Assembly (NCBI GenBank): GCA_965228545.1
Contig: OZ245822.1
Span: 992,001-1,056,000, forward strand
From: HXMU1420-13 sp965228545
Lineage (GTDB): Bacteria; Bacteroidota; Rhodothermia; Balneolales; Balneolaceae
Direction of reading: 5' to 3'
Length of the DNA: 64,000 nucleotides
The notes beneath the pieces were generated by a model that saw nothing but the letters and a program-made list of their open reading frames with translations, was not told the origin of the DNA and searched no databases. Below are positions 47,835-55,299 of the stretch, in pieces. The first letter of the stretch is position 1; every line of letters starts with the position of its first letter. Position numbers and translations under genes: made by a program.

Positions 47835-48131
47835 ATGAATGTAACGTTCACAGCACGACATTTTGAAGCCAGCGAAAACCTAAAAAACTACGCACAGGAA
47901 TCTGTTCAAAAACTAACCCAGTATTTCGATCGAATAGTGAGTTGTAGTATTGTGCTTGAGCCTTCAGCGTCGAATAAAACGCCTCAAAAGGCTGAAATTT
48001 TGGTGAAAATCCCAAATAAAGTGCTTACCGCAGAAGTAAGCGCCGAAGTGTATGAAAAAGCCATTTCAGACGCTGTTGATAATATGGCCCGCCAACTAAA
48101 ACGGTATAAAGAGAAGAAATTCGCCCATTAA
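47835..48131 (+). CDS. hpf: Ribosome hibernation promoting factor, short form
   Basis: 98 residues. The ATG at 47835 is fixed by AAGGAGG at 47823-47829; an in-frame start inside the recombinase gene is rejected. The HPF/RaiA fold is seen from VTFTARHFEASENLKNYAQE to SAEVYEKAISDAVDNMARQL and a basic KRYKEKK tail. The C-terminal dimerisation domain of long HPF is absent. It binds the 30S decoding centre in slow growth. Its stop is three bases before hprK. Confidence 0.92.
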   Translation: MNVTFTARHFEASENLKNYAQESVQKLTQYFDRIVSCSIVLEPSASNKTPQKAEILVKIPNKVLTAEVSAEVYEKAISDAVDNMARQLKRYKEKKFAH

Positions 48132-48134
48132 ACC

Positions 48135-49166
48135 ATGCCATTTAGCACCCAACCCCCGATTCCGATCAAGGAAAAAATTACGGTAAAATACATCGTAGAA
48201 AAACTTCGGAGTCGGGTTAACATTAACCTCGTATGCTGCGCAGCAGAAGATTGCTGCGCAGATCGTTATGTGCGAGAAGCTGACTTACACCGCCCCGGTT
48301 TGGCCTTAGCCGGTTATATAAAGCTATTTACCTTTCAACGAATACAGATTATCGGGAACACCGAATCTCAGTATCTGGAGAATAAACCCAAAGAAGAGCA
48401 GATTGAGGCGTTCAAAAATCTGATGCAATTTCAGATTCCGGTTATTTTTCTTACCGATGGCAATATTTTGCCTGATTATTTGATCGAATTGGCCGAACAA
48501 GCCGGAATCCCCATTTATCGTACACCGTATGAGACTACGCGCTTCATGTTTTTACTGCGCGACTTTCTGGACGATCAGTTTGCGCTACAAACTGTGGTGC
48601 ATGGAGCAATGGTGGATGTGTATGGAATTGGAATTTTGATTGTAGGTCGCTCGGGTATCGGTAAAAGTGAAGTTGCACTGGATCTGGTTGAACGTGGGCA
48701 TCGCCTGGTAGCCGACGATGTAGTAATGCTTACCAAAAAAAGCAGCGTGTTGATGGGGGCTGCAACCGAAATCAGCCAGCATTTTATGGAAATACGCGGA
48801 CTTGGGATTGTGGATGTGATGAAAATGTTTGGCATACGATCCGTTCGGTATCAAAAACGGCTGGAAGTGGTGATGGAACTTACTCTATGGGAAGATAATC
48901 TGGAAGTAAATCGCACCGGACTAGACCACGACACGGTTACCATTTTAGATGTGGAAGTGCCGCTCATCCAACTCCCCATCACACCCGGAAAAAATATTAC
49001 GGTAATCGCCGAAGTAATTGCAATGAATCATTTATTGAAACATTATGGCTACGATGCCGCAAAAGCTTTTCAGGATCGGATACAGAACAAAATCGCTGAG
49101 AAATCGGGGAATACATCCGAAACTATGCGGCGGGCAATTGAATATTTTGAAGGAGATATCGAGTAA
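48135..49166 (+). CDS. hprK: HPr kinase/phosphorylase
   Basis: 343 residues. An N-terminal domain that binds regulators is followed by the kinase domain with P-loop GRSGIGKSEVALDLVERGH, then LVADDVVML, and the HprK signature EIRGLGIVDV. HprK phosphorylates Ser46 of HPr in Firmicutes. Here no sugar-phosphotransferase genes are visible in the window, so its partner is unknown. Tight linkage to hpf suggests a stationary-phase or nutrient-response role; that is inference. Confidence 0.93.
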   Translation: MPFSTQPPIPIKEKITVKYIVEKLRSRVNINLVCCAAEDCCADRYVREADLHRPGLALAGYIKLFTFQRIQIIGNTESQYLENKPKEEQIEAFKNLMQFQIPVIFLTDGNILPDYLIELAEQAGIPIYRTPYETTRFMFLLRDFLDDQFALQTVVHGAMVDVYGIGILIVGRSGIGKSEVALDLVERGHRLVADDVVMLTKKSSVLMGAATEISQHFMEIRGLGIVDVMKMFGIRSVRYQKRLEVVMELTLWEDNLEVNRTGLDHDTVTILDVEVPLIQLPITPGKNITVIAEVIAMNHLLKHYGYDAAKAFQDRIQNKIAEKSGNTSETMRRAIEYFEGDIE

Positions 49167-49239
49167 CAAAGCGTACTTTCTCCCCTCTTTATTTAAGTGC
49201 TAGCAGTTCTTATATTTTACAGTTGGAATAACTTAGGCA

Positions 49240-50214
49240 ATGTCGATAAAAAATCACTATTACTACGACGAGGAAAAATGCGAGTTTATACCCATAGAGT
49301 ATAAACGTCGTGAACAGATTATCTACAATCTGGCATTATGGATACTAAACGGAGTGGTTATTGCCGGATTAGGCATCATAATCTTATCCACAAAAATTGG
49401 AACTCCCACCGAATTAGCGCTCCGTGCCGAAAATGATGCGCTCTACGAACAGCTTGAGCTCACCAAAACTACCATCATCGATTTAGACAACAAACTAGCT
49501 GAAATCGCAGATCGCGATAACGAAGTGTATCGTTCCATTCTAGGACTCGCTCCCATCGAAGATGATGAACGACAAGCCGGTGTAGGTGGATCTGATCCTT
49601 ATTCTGATTTCGAAATTTATAGTGAATCTACAGCGGATCTTTTGCGCTGGACTTCTGAACGGCTTGATAAGCTCGAACGTAAGATTGGGATTCAGAATCT
49701 TAGTTTTGAGGAGTTAAAGCATCAGTATAATACCAACAAAGAAAAGATGAGCCATATTCCTGCCATCAAACCAAGCGGTGGAATTTTGTTGAGTGGATTT
49801 GGGATGCGTGACCACCCTATTCTCGGATATCGACGGCCGCACAATGGATTGGATTTTCGAGCGGATGTCGGCTCACCCGTGTATGCAACCGGAGACGGAC
49901 GTATTAAATATGCCGGTCGACAAGGAAATTTAGGCCGAATTGTAATTATCGATCATGGTTTTGGATACGAGACGGTATACGCGCACTTATCCGCCTTCGA
50001 GAATGGAATCCGATCCGGCGCTGAAGTAAAACGTGGACAACAAATTGCCAAAGCCGGTGATTCGGGACTTGCTGAAGGTCCGCATTTGCACTACGAAATC
50101 CGCTTACATGGCAAACACGTTGATCCTTTGTATTACTTATTTGCCGACACCTCCCCCGAGGAATACATGATTTTTAAGCAAATTTCGGAAACGAATACGA
50201 AGTCATTGGATTAA
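49240..50214 (+). CDS. M23-family peptidoglycan endopeptidase
   Basis: 324 residues. One membrane helix at about 29-50, a coiled-coil of about 65-170, then a LytM domain: GMRDHPILGYRRPHNGLDF with the first zinc His and Asp, YAHLS, and HLHYEI (HxH). All zinc ligands are present, so it is predicted active. A periplasmic, membrane-anchored crosslink hydrolase is likely, possibly in division or elongation. It is the last core gene before the integron cassette region. Confidence 0.92.
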   Translation: MSIKNHYYYDEEKCEFIPIEYKRREQIIYNLALWILNGVVIAGLGIIILSTKIGTPTELALRAENDALYEQLELTKTTIIDLDNKLAEIADRDNEVYRSILGLAPIEDDERQAGVGGSDPYSDFEIYSESTADLLRWTSERLDKLERKIGIQNLSFEELKHQYNTNKEKMSHIPAIKPSGGILLSGFGMRDHPILGYRRPHNGLDFRADVGSPVYATGDGRIKYAGRQGNLGRIVIIDHGFGYETVYAHLSAFENGIRSGAEVKRGQQIAKAGDSGLAEGPHLHYEIRLHGKHVDPLYYLFADTSPEEYMIFKQISETNTKSLD

Positions 50215-50659
50215 CTGCTGGTTATCTAAATTCCTAACGCTTCACTCCTTTCTACCCTTTTAAAATTTCTACCTTAATCACGAGGAGTATTCAGTCCTAT
50301 TGAGGTAACCCAATTCCTCGACAAAGTGATCTCCTGTTTGAGGCGTTGATATGGAGATTGCCGCGTAGCGTTATACTTTTCTGCGATTCCTGATTCCCTG
50401 GATCTTCGCAATAAGCTCAATATGCGTTATTTCACATTTAATAATATTGATTTAGCCATAGCAATTGGTCTTAAATACAAGTTTACTATATTAGACCACA
50501 CCGAAGGGAAGTCCTTACAAACTTTTTGGATTTTATTCGAACAAATTGAACCGGATTAGTTGGGATAACATCTCAAAACCTTTGTTTACAGTGTGTATGT
50601 TGCACACTCTGGATTTTATCCGAACAAATCGTAAGAACCTCTCTTCGACTAATATTATG
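50215..50659. other. Spacer between core genome and first cassette
   Basis: No gene is seen. It holds an imperfect direct repeat of about 22 bases (TGGATTTTATTCGAACAAAT at 50527 and TGGATTTTATCCGAACAAAT at 50613) and a short hairpin, AGTGTG-loop-CACACT at 50589-50607. The right border is the heptamer GTTATGT at 50660. An attI site would be expected here if the array were complete, but I cannot identify one. Confidence 0.5.
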
Positions 50660-50666
50660 TTATGTT
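50660..50666 (+). other. Left boundary heptamer of cassette 1
   Basis: GTTATGT is the recombination point: the cassette begins with TTATGT after the G. Its reverse complement ACATAAC is the R'' box of attC1 at 51434, exactly as expected for one cassette. Confidence 0.75.
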
Positions 50667-50746
50667 CACTTCAGCTATTGACATCCAAATTTTTTTGTTA
50701 GATATTAATAGTGTTACAATGTTACAAAGAAACACTCAAAATAATT

Positions 50747-51433
50747 ATGAGCAAAGTGATAAGAATATCAGATGAAACATTTTCTAGGCTTCAAAAACTA
50801 GCCGAGCCACTTGTAGATACACCAGCAAGTGTAATTGATAAACTTCTTGATGAGTTTGAATCTAAATTGTCAGGAAATAAAGCAAATGAGGCTGCAATGA
50901 CTTACAAAATAGCAACAGACAAAAATCTATTTCTTGTTCCAGCCGATAAATCGAACATTAAGCTTTCGATACAAAAGAAGGTTAAAACAGAAGATGCGAT
51001 AAGATTTCTAACACCGGCAGAACAAGATGAACTTAAATCAATATTGAATGGAGACGATTCATTCAATTGTTGGGCTATGACTGAAAGTAATCGCTCGACT
51101 TTTGAAAGCATGAATAATGGAGATTTTGTTTTACTAAGCGAAAAGAAAACAGGCAAGTTCAATTTTATCGGTAAAGTAAAAGGTAAGATAGAATCTAAGT
51201 CGCTAGGCAATAATTTATGGTCCTTTACACCAGGAAAACCTTGGAGCTTGATTTATATTCTTGAGGATGTGAAGAGTATTAATATCGACAAACAGGAAAT
51301 GGTACAAACTTTGGGTTATGCTGAAAATTACTGGGTTCCGGGTGTAATTAGGGTTCAACAGGAGAACCTTGAAAATGCTCTAAGCCAGCATGGTGATTTC
51401 AAATCAATGATAAATACCTTAAACAGAACGTAA
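50747..51433 (+). CDS. Cassette 1 protein, PUA/EVE-like, possible modified-DNA reader
   Basis: 228 residues from the ATG at 50747, rather than the GTG 36 bases upstream. The N-terminal 40 residues resemble a ribbon-helix-helix-like segment (VIRISDETFSRLQKLAEP). Residues of about 100-220 run CWAMTESNRSTFESMNNGDFVLL, then FIGKVKGKIESKSLGNNLW, PWSLIYILEDVKSINI, and LGYAENYWVPG. I recall this order from N-terminal or stand-alone domains of McrB- and HNH-type modification-dependent restriction proteins. No nuclease motif is present. The stop lies directly before attC1. Confidence 0.6.
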   Translation: MSKVIRISDETFSRLQKLAEPLVDTPASVIDKLLDEFESKLSGNKANEAAMTYKIATDKNLFLVPADKSNIKLSIQKKVKTEDAIRFLTPAEQDELKSILNGDDSFNCWAMTESNRSTFESMNNGDFVLLSEKKTGKFNFIGKVKGKIESKSLGNNLWSFTPGKPWSLIYILEDVKSINIDKQEMVQTLGYAENYWVPGVIRVQQENLENALSQHGDFKSMINTLNRT

Positions 51434-51522
51434 ACATAACAAGGGCTTCAAGCGGACGATTTTGCGTTTTTCGGCCCAATGTAAGTTGATTGCCTCGCCG
51501 CTTAAGCCCTGAGCCGTTAGGT
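51434..51522 (+). other. attC1 recombination site
   Basis: R'' ACATAAC at 51434-51440 and terminal GTTAGGT at 51516-51522. Inner arms GGGCTTCAAGCGGAC (51443-51457) and GCCGCTTAAGCCC (51497-51509) pair except for an extra C and an extra A in the left arm. These are the G and T extrahelical bases on the bottom strand known from attC. Confidence 0.85.
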
Positions 51523-51924
51523 GTCTGGTCAGGCCAGTAAATTCCGTGTTAGTATTTGGGCTTGCTTCGGGGAATTAAGTTGCTCATTCTGGGCTTCGGG
51601 CGCTGTTTGTGGTGTGCCTCTTTGTTGGCTGGTAATCTGCGCCTAAATCGTTTGACAGCATGGACAATGTTCCAGGTTTCGTAGTTTTATCCAGCATCAG
51701 AAGCGCTCCATGCGTTGTTTATTACTCCTACCCCACTTTCCAGTGTGTGGCCTGCCCAGCCAACTTATCTATTTCTAAAGTTTGCTTTAGTGCGTTGCTT
51801 TTTCCACATTTACTGGTAGCTTTGCATGGGTCAGTTTTCACCTAACAAGGCGTTTCAAGCGGACTCGAACGCGGTTCCGGTCTTTAATTTTAAAAACCAG
51901 GCTCGCCGCTTAAACGCGGGGTCG
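51517..51924 (+). other. Cassette 2, no convincing gene
   Basis: 408 bases from TTAGGT to the end of attC2, whose R'' is the matching ACCTAAC. The only plus-strand frame of note, 51660-51845, codes 61 residues starting MDNVPGFVV and its stop TAA lies inside R'' as in other cassette genes; no recognised domain and confidence is low. The sequence looks GC-richer than its neighbours. It may carry a promoter or small RNA; nothing is shown. Confidence 0.55.
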
Positions 51925-51930
51925 TTAGCA
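51840..51930 (+). other. attC2 recombination site
   Basis: R'' ACCTAAC at 51840-51846, arms GCGTTTCAAGCGGAC (51850-51864) and GCCGCTTAAACGC (51905-51917), terminal GTTAGCA at 51924-51930. The arms pair apart from the same extra C and A. The terminal loop is nearly identical to that of attC4. Confidence 0.88.
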
Positions 51931-51936
51931 GTCCTA

Positions 51937-52302
51937 ATGAAAATCATAAGTACAAATAAGTTTCAAAAATGGGCAATTACATTTGGGGTTGGTAGCTGGT
52001 TATCTTTTTTAGTTTCAAGTAATCGAGATTTCATAATTAAATATGTACTTCGAGAAGAAATTCCTGATCCTAATTATGCGCCTCATAATTTTTCATACAA
52101 TTTTGAGATTGTATTCCCTGCAATTATTGCCTCCTTTTTATTCGGCTTACTGTGTTTTGGATTTTCAGTCGCATATTTAAAAACTCAAAAAGATGATTCT
52201 TGGGTTCAAAAATTAATTCCATTTATTGGTGTTATTCCAACATTATACTTGGCTTATGCAATTACTAGATTTATTATACTTATATGCGAAACAGGCTGCT
52301 AA
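51937..52302 (+). CDS. Cassette 3 membrane protein, unknown
   Basis: 121 residues from the ATG at 51937. A longer frame from 51826 crosses attC2 and is rejected. Three hydrophobic segments: WAITFGVGSWLSFLVSS, FPAIIASFLFGLLCFGFSVAYL, and LIPFIGVIPTLYLAYAITRFIILI. No motif is recognised. The stop TAA is inside the R'' box TGCTAAC, typical of cassette genes. The gene is compact, with only 7 bases between the cassette start TTAGCA and its ATG, so it may lack its own promoter. Confidence 0.65.
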   Translation: MKIISTNKFQKWAITFGVGSWLSFLVSSNRDFIIKYVLREEIPDPNYAPHNFSYNFEIVFPAIIASFLFGLLCFGFSVAYLKTQKDDSWVQKLIPFIGVIPTLYLAYAITRFIILICETGC

Positions 52303-52335
52303 CAAGCGTTTCAAGGTACTGTCGTTAAAAGCAAG

Positions 52336-53520
52336 CTAAGCTCCTGATTTTTTTGGTTTCGATTTTACAGGCGTTTTAGGAGTCTTTCGGGGCTCCGGAC
52401 GACCTTCTGCAGCCTCTCCCGCTATGGGCGAGGCTGTTTTTGTTTGCGGGTTTTCTTGGTTGGTTTCGTGCGCCTCCGCCTCGGTTCGGTCTTGCGCTCC
52501 TCTACGAGTTTGGTATTCCGGGTCGAAGGCTTGCTCGGTGTTCCACAAACTGTACAGAATGGTTAGCAGCTTTTTCTGCACGGCCACATAACTCTTCATT
52601 TTGACCCCATGGCGGGCATAGGTGCGCTCAAACAAATCGGCAAACACCCCGCCCTGGAACCGCACTGCATTTAATGCCGGCATATGCAGTATCCGACGAA
52701 TCCGTCCGTTGCCTTTCTTAGAGATGCGTGTTTTACCGCGGCGTGAACCCGACTGGTTTTCCACCACATCGTAGCCGGCGTAGCTGATGAGCTGCCGAGC
52801 GCTGGTGATCAGCCCAAAGCCGTTGGTCTCGGCCAGCACCACCGCCACGCATAACACGCCCACTCCTTTGATGCTGGTGAGCTGCTGCACGTTCCTCCAT
52901 ACTTCGGCATTACCTTGCAGATGAGCGGTAATGGCTCCCTCCAACTCCTTCAGTTGCCGCTCGATTCCGGCAAGGGTGGTCTTGAGCTGATGTTCCACCA
53001 ACGCTACGGAATAGATACTTTTTGTATGCGCATGGAGCTGATTCCCCAACTGTGTGCGCAACTCCTGCAAACTTTGGTGCTGGCGAGTGAGCCCGCGCAG
53101 CAGAAACCAGAACTCGTCGAGTGGTCTCCAAGACTGCTGCGGCATGCCCGCCGCCATCATCGCTAGTCCCCCGGCATCGATGCGGTCGGTTTTACTGCGC
53201 AAACCCAGCGCCTGCATATACCGCTTGGCTTTATTGGCCAGAGTGACGCTTACCTCCCAGCCCGCTTGTTGCAGGGCTAGCGCGCACTGCTCGTAATAAA
53301 CGCCGGTTGCCTCCAGCAGAATGACTCCCGCCCGGTCGGTACTAAGTCCTTGTTTGCTCAGCCAACGTTGAAGGGCCTTGAAGCCCCCCGGGCGGTTGGC
53401 AAAACTCCGGCGGGCCACCGTCTTGAGCTCCCCGTGGGAATCCATCATCGCAAGAGCGGCTTCCAGATCAGCCTCACTCACATCCAAGCCTACGCCATAT
53501 CGAATGTATTTCGTATTCAT
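52336..53520 (-). CDS. IS110-family transposase (DEDD recombinase)
   Basis: 394 residues. The N-terminal RuvC-like DEDD domain shows GVGLDVSEADLEAAL (first Asp), ILLEATGVYYE (Glu) and KTDRIDAGGLAMMAAG (Asp pair). The C-terminal Tnp_20 domain includes TSIKGVGVLCVAVVLAE and LISYAGYDVVENQSGSRRGK with candidate catalytic Ser residues. A basic tail rich in Pro, Lys and Thr extends past the usual end. It cuts and joins element and target DNA with a bridge RNA. The base composition differs from neighbours, suggesting recent arrival. Confidence 0.92.
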   Translation of the reverse strand: MNTKYIRYGVGLDVSEADLEAALAMMDSHGELKTVARRSFANRPGGFKALQRWLSKQGLSTDRAGVILLEATGVYYEQCALALQQAGWEVSVTLANKAKRYMQALGLRSKTDRIDAGGLAMMAAGMPQQSWRPLDEFWFLLRGLTRQHQSLQELRTQLGNQLHAHTKSIYSVALVEHQLKTTLAGIERQLKELEGAITAHLQGNAEVWRNVQQLTSIKGVGVLCVAVVLAETNGFGLITSARQLISYAGYDVVENQSGSRRGKTRISKKGNGRIRRILHMPALNAVRFQGGVFADLFERTYARHGVKMKSYVAVQKKLLTILYSLWNTEQAFDPEYQTRRGAQDRTEAEAHETNQENPQTKTASPIAGEAAEGRPEPRKTPKTPVKSKPKKSGA

Positions 53521-53559
53521 TGCTTTTTGTTTGATTGCTATTCATCATTAGCCACACAG

Positions 53560-53735
53560 TCTGCTTGTCTGCCCGGTCTCATCGATTATCCTGCATGACT
53601 CGCTTGCAAGGGAGCCTGCCTAAGTACTGTTGGGGCTGTAAAGCATCCTTCGGGCCGGGGAATCCTTGAAATCAGCATCACCGAAGTGTGCACCAAGCGG
53701 ACAGCGCGTGCTACCGGCCCGAAGGACTGTGTTTA
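53560..53735 (-). ncRNA. Candidate bridge RNA of the IS110 element
   Basis: On the minus strand TCCTTCGGGCCGG (53726-53714) pairs with CCGGCCCGAAGGA (53658-53646). The internal loop holds GTCCGCTTG (53702-53694) and ATTTCAAGG (53672-53664) on either side of a UUCG-capped stem. The first equals the attC arm on the minus strand; the second contains TTTCAAG from its plus strand. A second loop, bounded by GCCC and GGGC, holds ACAGTACTT (53630-53622), matching the element's right end ACAGTACCT with one wobble, and ATGAG (53582-53578), complementary to the left end CTCAT. This is the target-loop plus donor-loop plan of IS621 bridge RNA. Expression is not shown. Confidence 0.65.
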
Positions 53736-53896
53736 TTTACCTCCAAAATAACTACTATTCAAGATATGAGTCGGACGCAGGTAGGGTTGGCTGGAAAGTT
53801 TGTGAGCAATAAAATAAATCAGTTACTTCAACAAAAAACGAGAACCTGCGCCGCTTAAACGCGGGGTCGTTAGGCTGCTATTGAAATCCTTCTGAT

Positions 53897-54343
53897 ATGC
53901 AATACAATATTCCATACTTCAAATACAATTTTGACTTTAAACAAGTTGATGAGAATTTGTATCGGTACTTTAAAGCCAATTCCATTGACAAAATCTTAAC
54001 TGACCACGAAGACTTTAGAAAAAAGAAAATTGCCGAATTTAAAGAAGAGAATAAAAGAGAGTATCGTATCTATTTAATTTCCCTTTTTACTTTTCTGATA
54101 TCTTGTTTTATCACATTCGGTTCAATTTTTGAAGCTTTAACTGTGAATGACAGCATTGCGGGTTTCTTTGGATTAATGATTCTATTCAGCTTTTTTGGTC
54201 TTTTTTATTGCTACAGTTTCTCATTGAGTTGGGGAGAAATGAGACGAACTCTAAAAAAAAGAAAAAAGGTTTTGAAAAAAGCACATAAGTATGCTCAGAA
54301 AACCTCTTCATTTTCAGAGTTTATTGATAAAATTAAAGTTTAA
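53897..54343 (+). CDS. Cassette 4 protein A, two-helix membrane protein
   Basis: 148 residues. A Lys-rich soluble N-terminus (about 1-55), two membrane helices (YLISLFTFLISCFITFGSIF and about 88-112 GFFGLMILFSFFGLFYCY), and a basic coiled tail (RRTLKKRKKVLKKAHKYAQ). No family recognised. It begins 27 bases after the cassette start and shares the cassette with a second gene 6 bases downstream. The two-gene layout suggests joint function, perhaps a pair, but no toxin or immunity motif is visible. Confidence 0.6.
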   Translation: MQYNIPYFKYNFDFKQVDENLYRYFKANSIDKILTDHEDFRKKKIAEFKEENKREYRIYLISLFTFLISCFITFGSIFEALTVNDSIAGFFGLMILFSFFGLFYCYSFSLSWGEMRRTLKKRKKVLKKAHKYAQKTSSFSEFIDKIKV

Positions 54344-54349
54344 GTCATT

Positions 54350-54697
54350 ATGCAAAAATTCATAATTCTTTACCAAAAAGGCTTGTACGGGGCAATTGTT
54401 GGGACAGAATCAGGTGAGATTTTCTCTATCACTCGAGATCAATTACAAAATGAAGAATGGATGAGAATAAACACATCAGGAAAGCTTAAAGTCTTCAAAA
54501 TTCCAAGTTCTGATGAAGTATCGAATTCTTTTGGAACTATGCAGTTTATTCCTGAGGGCATACTCGACGCATCACAACCAATTAAACCAGAAATTTATAC
54601 TGTGAGAAGTGATAGATTTATAGTTGTTTTTAACGCTTACTTCAGTAAAGGTACAGATGCATGGGTTATTCAAGAAAAGCCGTTTATTCAGCCATAA
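54350..54697 (+). CDS. Cassette 4 protein B, unknown
   Basis: 115 residues, soluble, no signal peptide. Beta-rich appearance: FIILYQKGLYGAIVGTESGEIFSITRDQL, then KLKVFKIPSSDEV, and DAWVIQEKPFIQP at the end. No motif recognised. It lies 6 bases behind protein A and ends 15 bases before the R'' of attC4. Confidence 0.55.
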   Translation: MQKFIILYQKGLYGAIVGTESGEIFSITRDQLQNEEWMRINTSGKLKVFKIPSSDEVSNSFGTMQFIPEGILDASQPIKPEIYTVRSDRFIVVFNAYFSKGTDAWVIQEKPFIQP

Positions 54698-54712
54698 TCA
54701 AAGTGCCTCGCA

Positions 54713-54802
54713 GCCTAACAAGCGTTTTAAGCGGACTCGGACGCGGTTCGGGTCTTTAATTTTAAAAACCAGGCTCGCCGCTTAAACGCGGGGTCGTTAT
54801 GC
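54713..54802 (+). other. attC4 recombination site
   Basis: R'' GCCTAAC (54713-54719) matches the cassette 4 start TTAGGC at 53870. Arms GCGTTTTAAGCGGAC (54722-54736) and GCCGCTTAAACGC (54777-54789); terminal GTTATGC at 54796-54802. Near-identical to attC2. Confidence 0.88.
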
Positions 54803-54827
54803 TACTTTTTAATACCTAATTGATCAA

Positions 54828-55268
54828 ATGGTACAAAGCTTTTTCGCTGGTCCATTTATTGGAAAAAAGACTTCAACAATAATTCTGTCGAAAGATGAAT
54901 TGGTTGTTCGTGAGTATTCTACAAAGGAATCGTGGAAATATGGTTTTTATCAACAGCTTGGATTTCCAAAACAACCGTTTTCGGAAATTCTGAACAAAGA
55001 AATTGATCAAAATTCAATCCATGAAATCTTAAACAGTTCTACTTTTGTTAAATATCCTCTATCAGAAATTGAGAAGATTGAGCTAATTCATAGTGCAATG
55101 AGAAATAAAATTTCCATAAAACTTAAAAATGGTACAGAATCTAAACTCTCGATTTATAAAAGAGGTAAAACGGATTTCTATTTTGATCTTTTTTTAACCA
55201 ATTATCCAGAATTTGCAGTTGAAATAAATAAACCAGTAACTTTAATTCATAAAGCGCTTAAGTATTAA
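54828..55268 (+). CDS. Cassette 5 protein, unknown (PH-like appearance)
   Basis: 146 residues with no signal peptide. Alternating strands, TSTIILSKDELVVREYS and YPLSEIEKIELIHSAMRNKISIKLKNG, followed by a C-terminal helical part, recall bacterial PH-type domains, but I do not assign it. It begins 31 bases after the cassette start (GTTATGC at 54796) and ends 10 bases before R'' GCATAAC. The attC that follows is interrupted by the second insertion sequence. Confidence 0.55.
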   Translation: MVQSFFAGPFIGKKTSTIILSKDELVVREYSTKESWKYGFYQQLGFPKQPFSEILNKEIDQNSIHEILNSSTFVKYPLSEIEKIELIHSAMRNKISIKLKNGTESKLSIYKRGKTDFYFDLFLTNYPEFAVEINKPVTLIHKALKY

Positions 55269-55299
55269 TATGTCAGTAGCATAACACCTTTTATAAGGA

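Larger units (their letters stand above)
52316..53770 (-). mobile_element. IS110-group insertion sequence inside attC3
   Basis: About 1.45 kb, transposase on the minus strand, no terminal inverted repeats seen. Flanks share AG (CT on the minus strand) at 52314-52315 and 53769-53770, matching the CT core dinucleotide known for IS110 elements. Rejoining the flanks gives TTTCAAGTCGGACG, as in attC5. The element is visibly GC-richer than the array. The upstream 250 bases are noncoding and hold the candidate bridge RNA. Confidence 0.85.
52297..53875 (+). other. attC3, split by the IS110 element
   Basis: Left part 52297-52315 (R'' TGCTAAC, then AAGCGTTTCAAG), right part from 53769 (AGTCGGACGCAGGT) to GTTAGGC at 53869-53875. 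Joined, the arms match those of attC5, in which the same stretch TTTCAAGTCGGACG is unbroken. The R'' matches the cassette 3 start TTAGCA. Confidence 0.85.

Noticed and set aside
52910..53296. Frames within the IS110 transposase on other strands
   Set aside because: Shadow frames caused by the GC-rich transposase gene.
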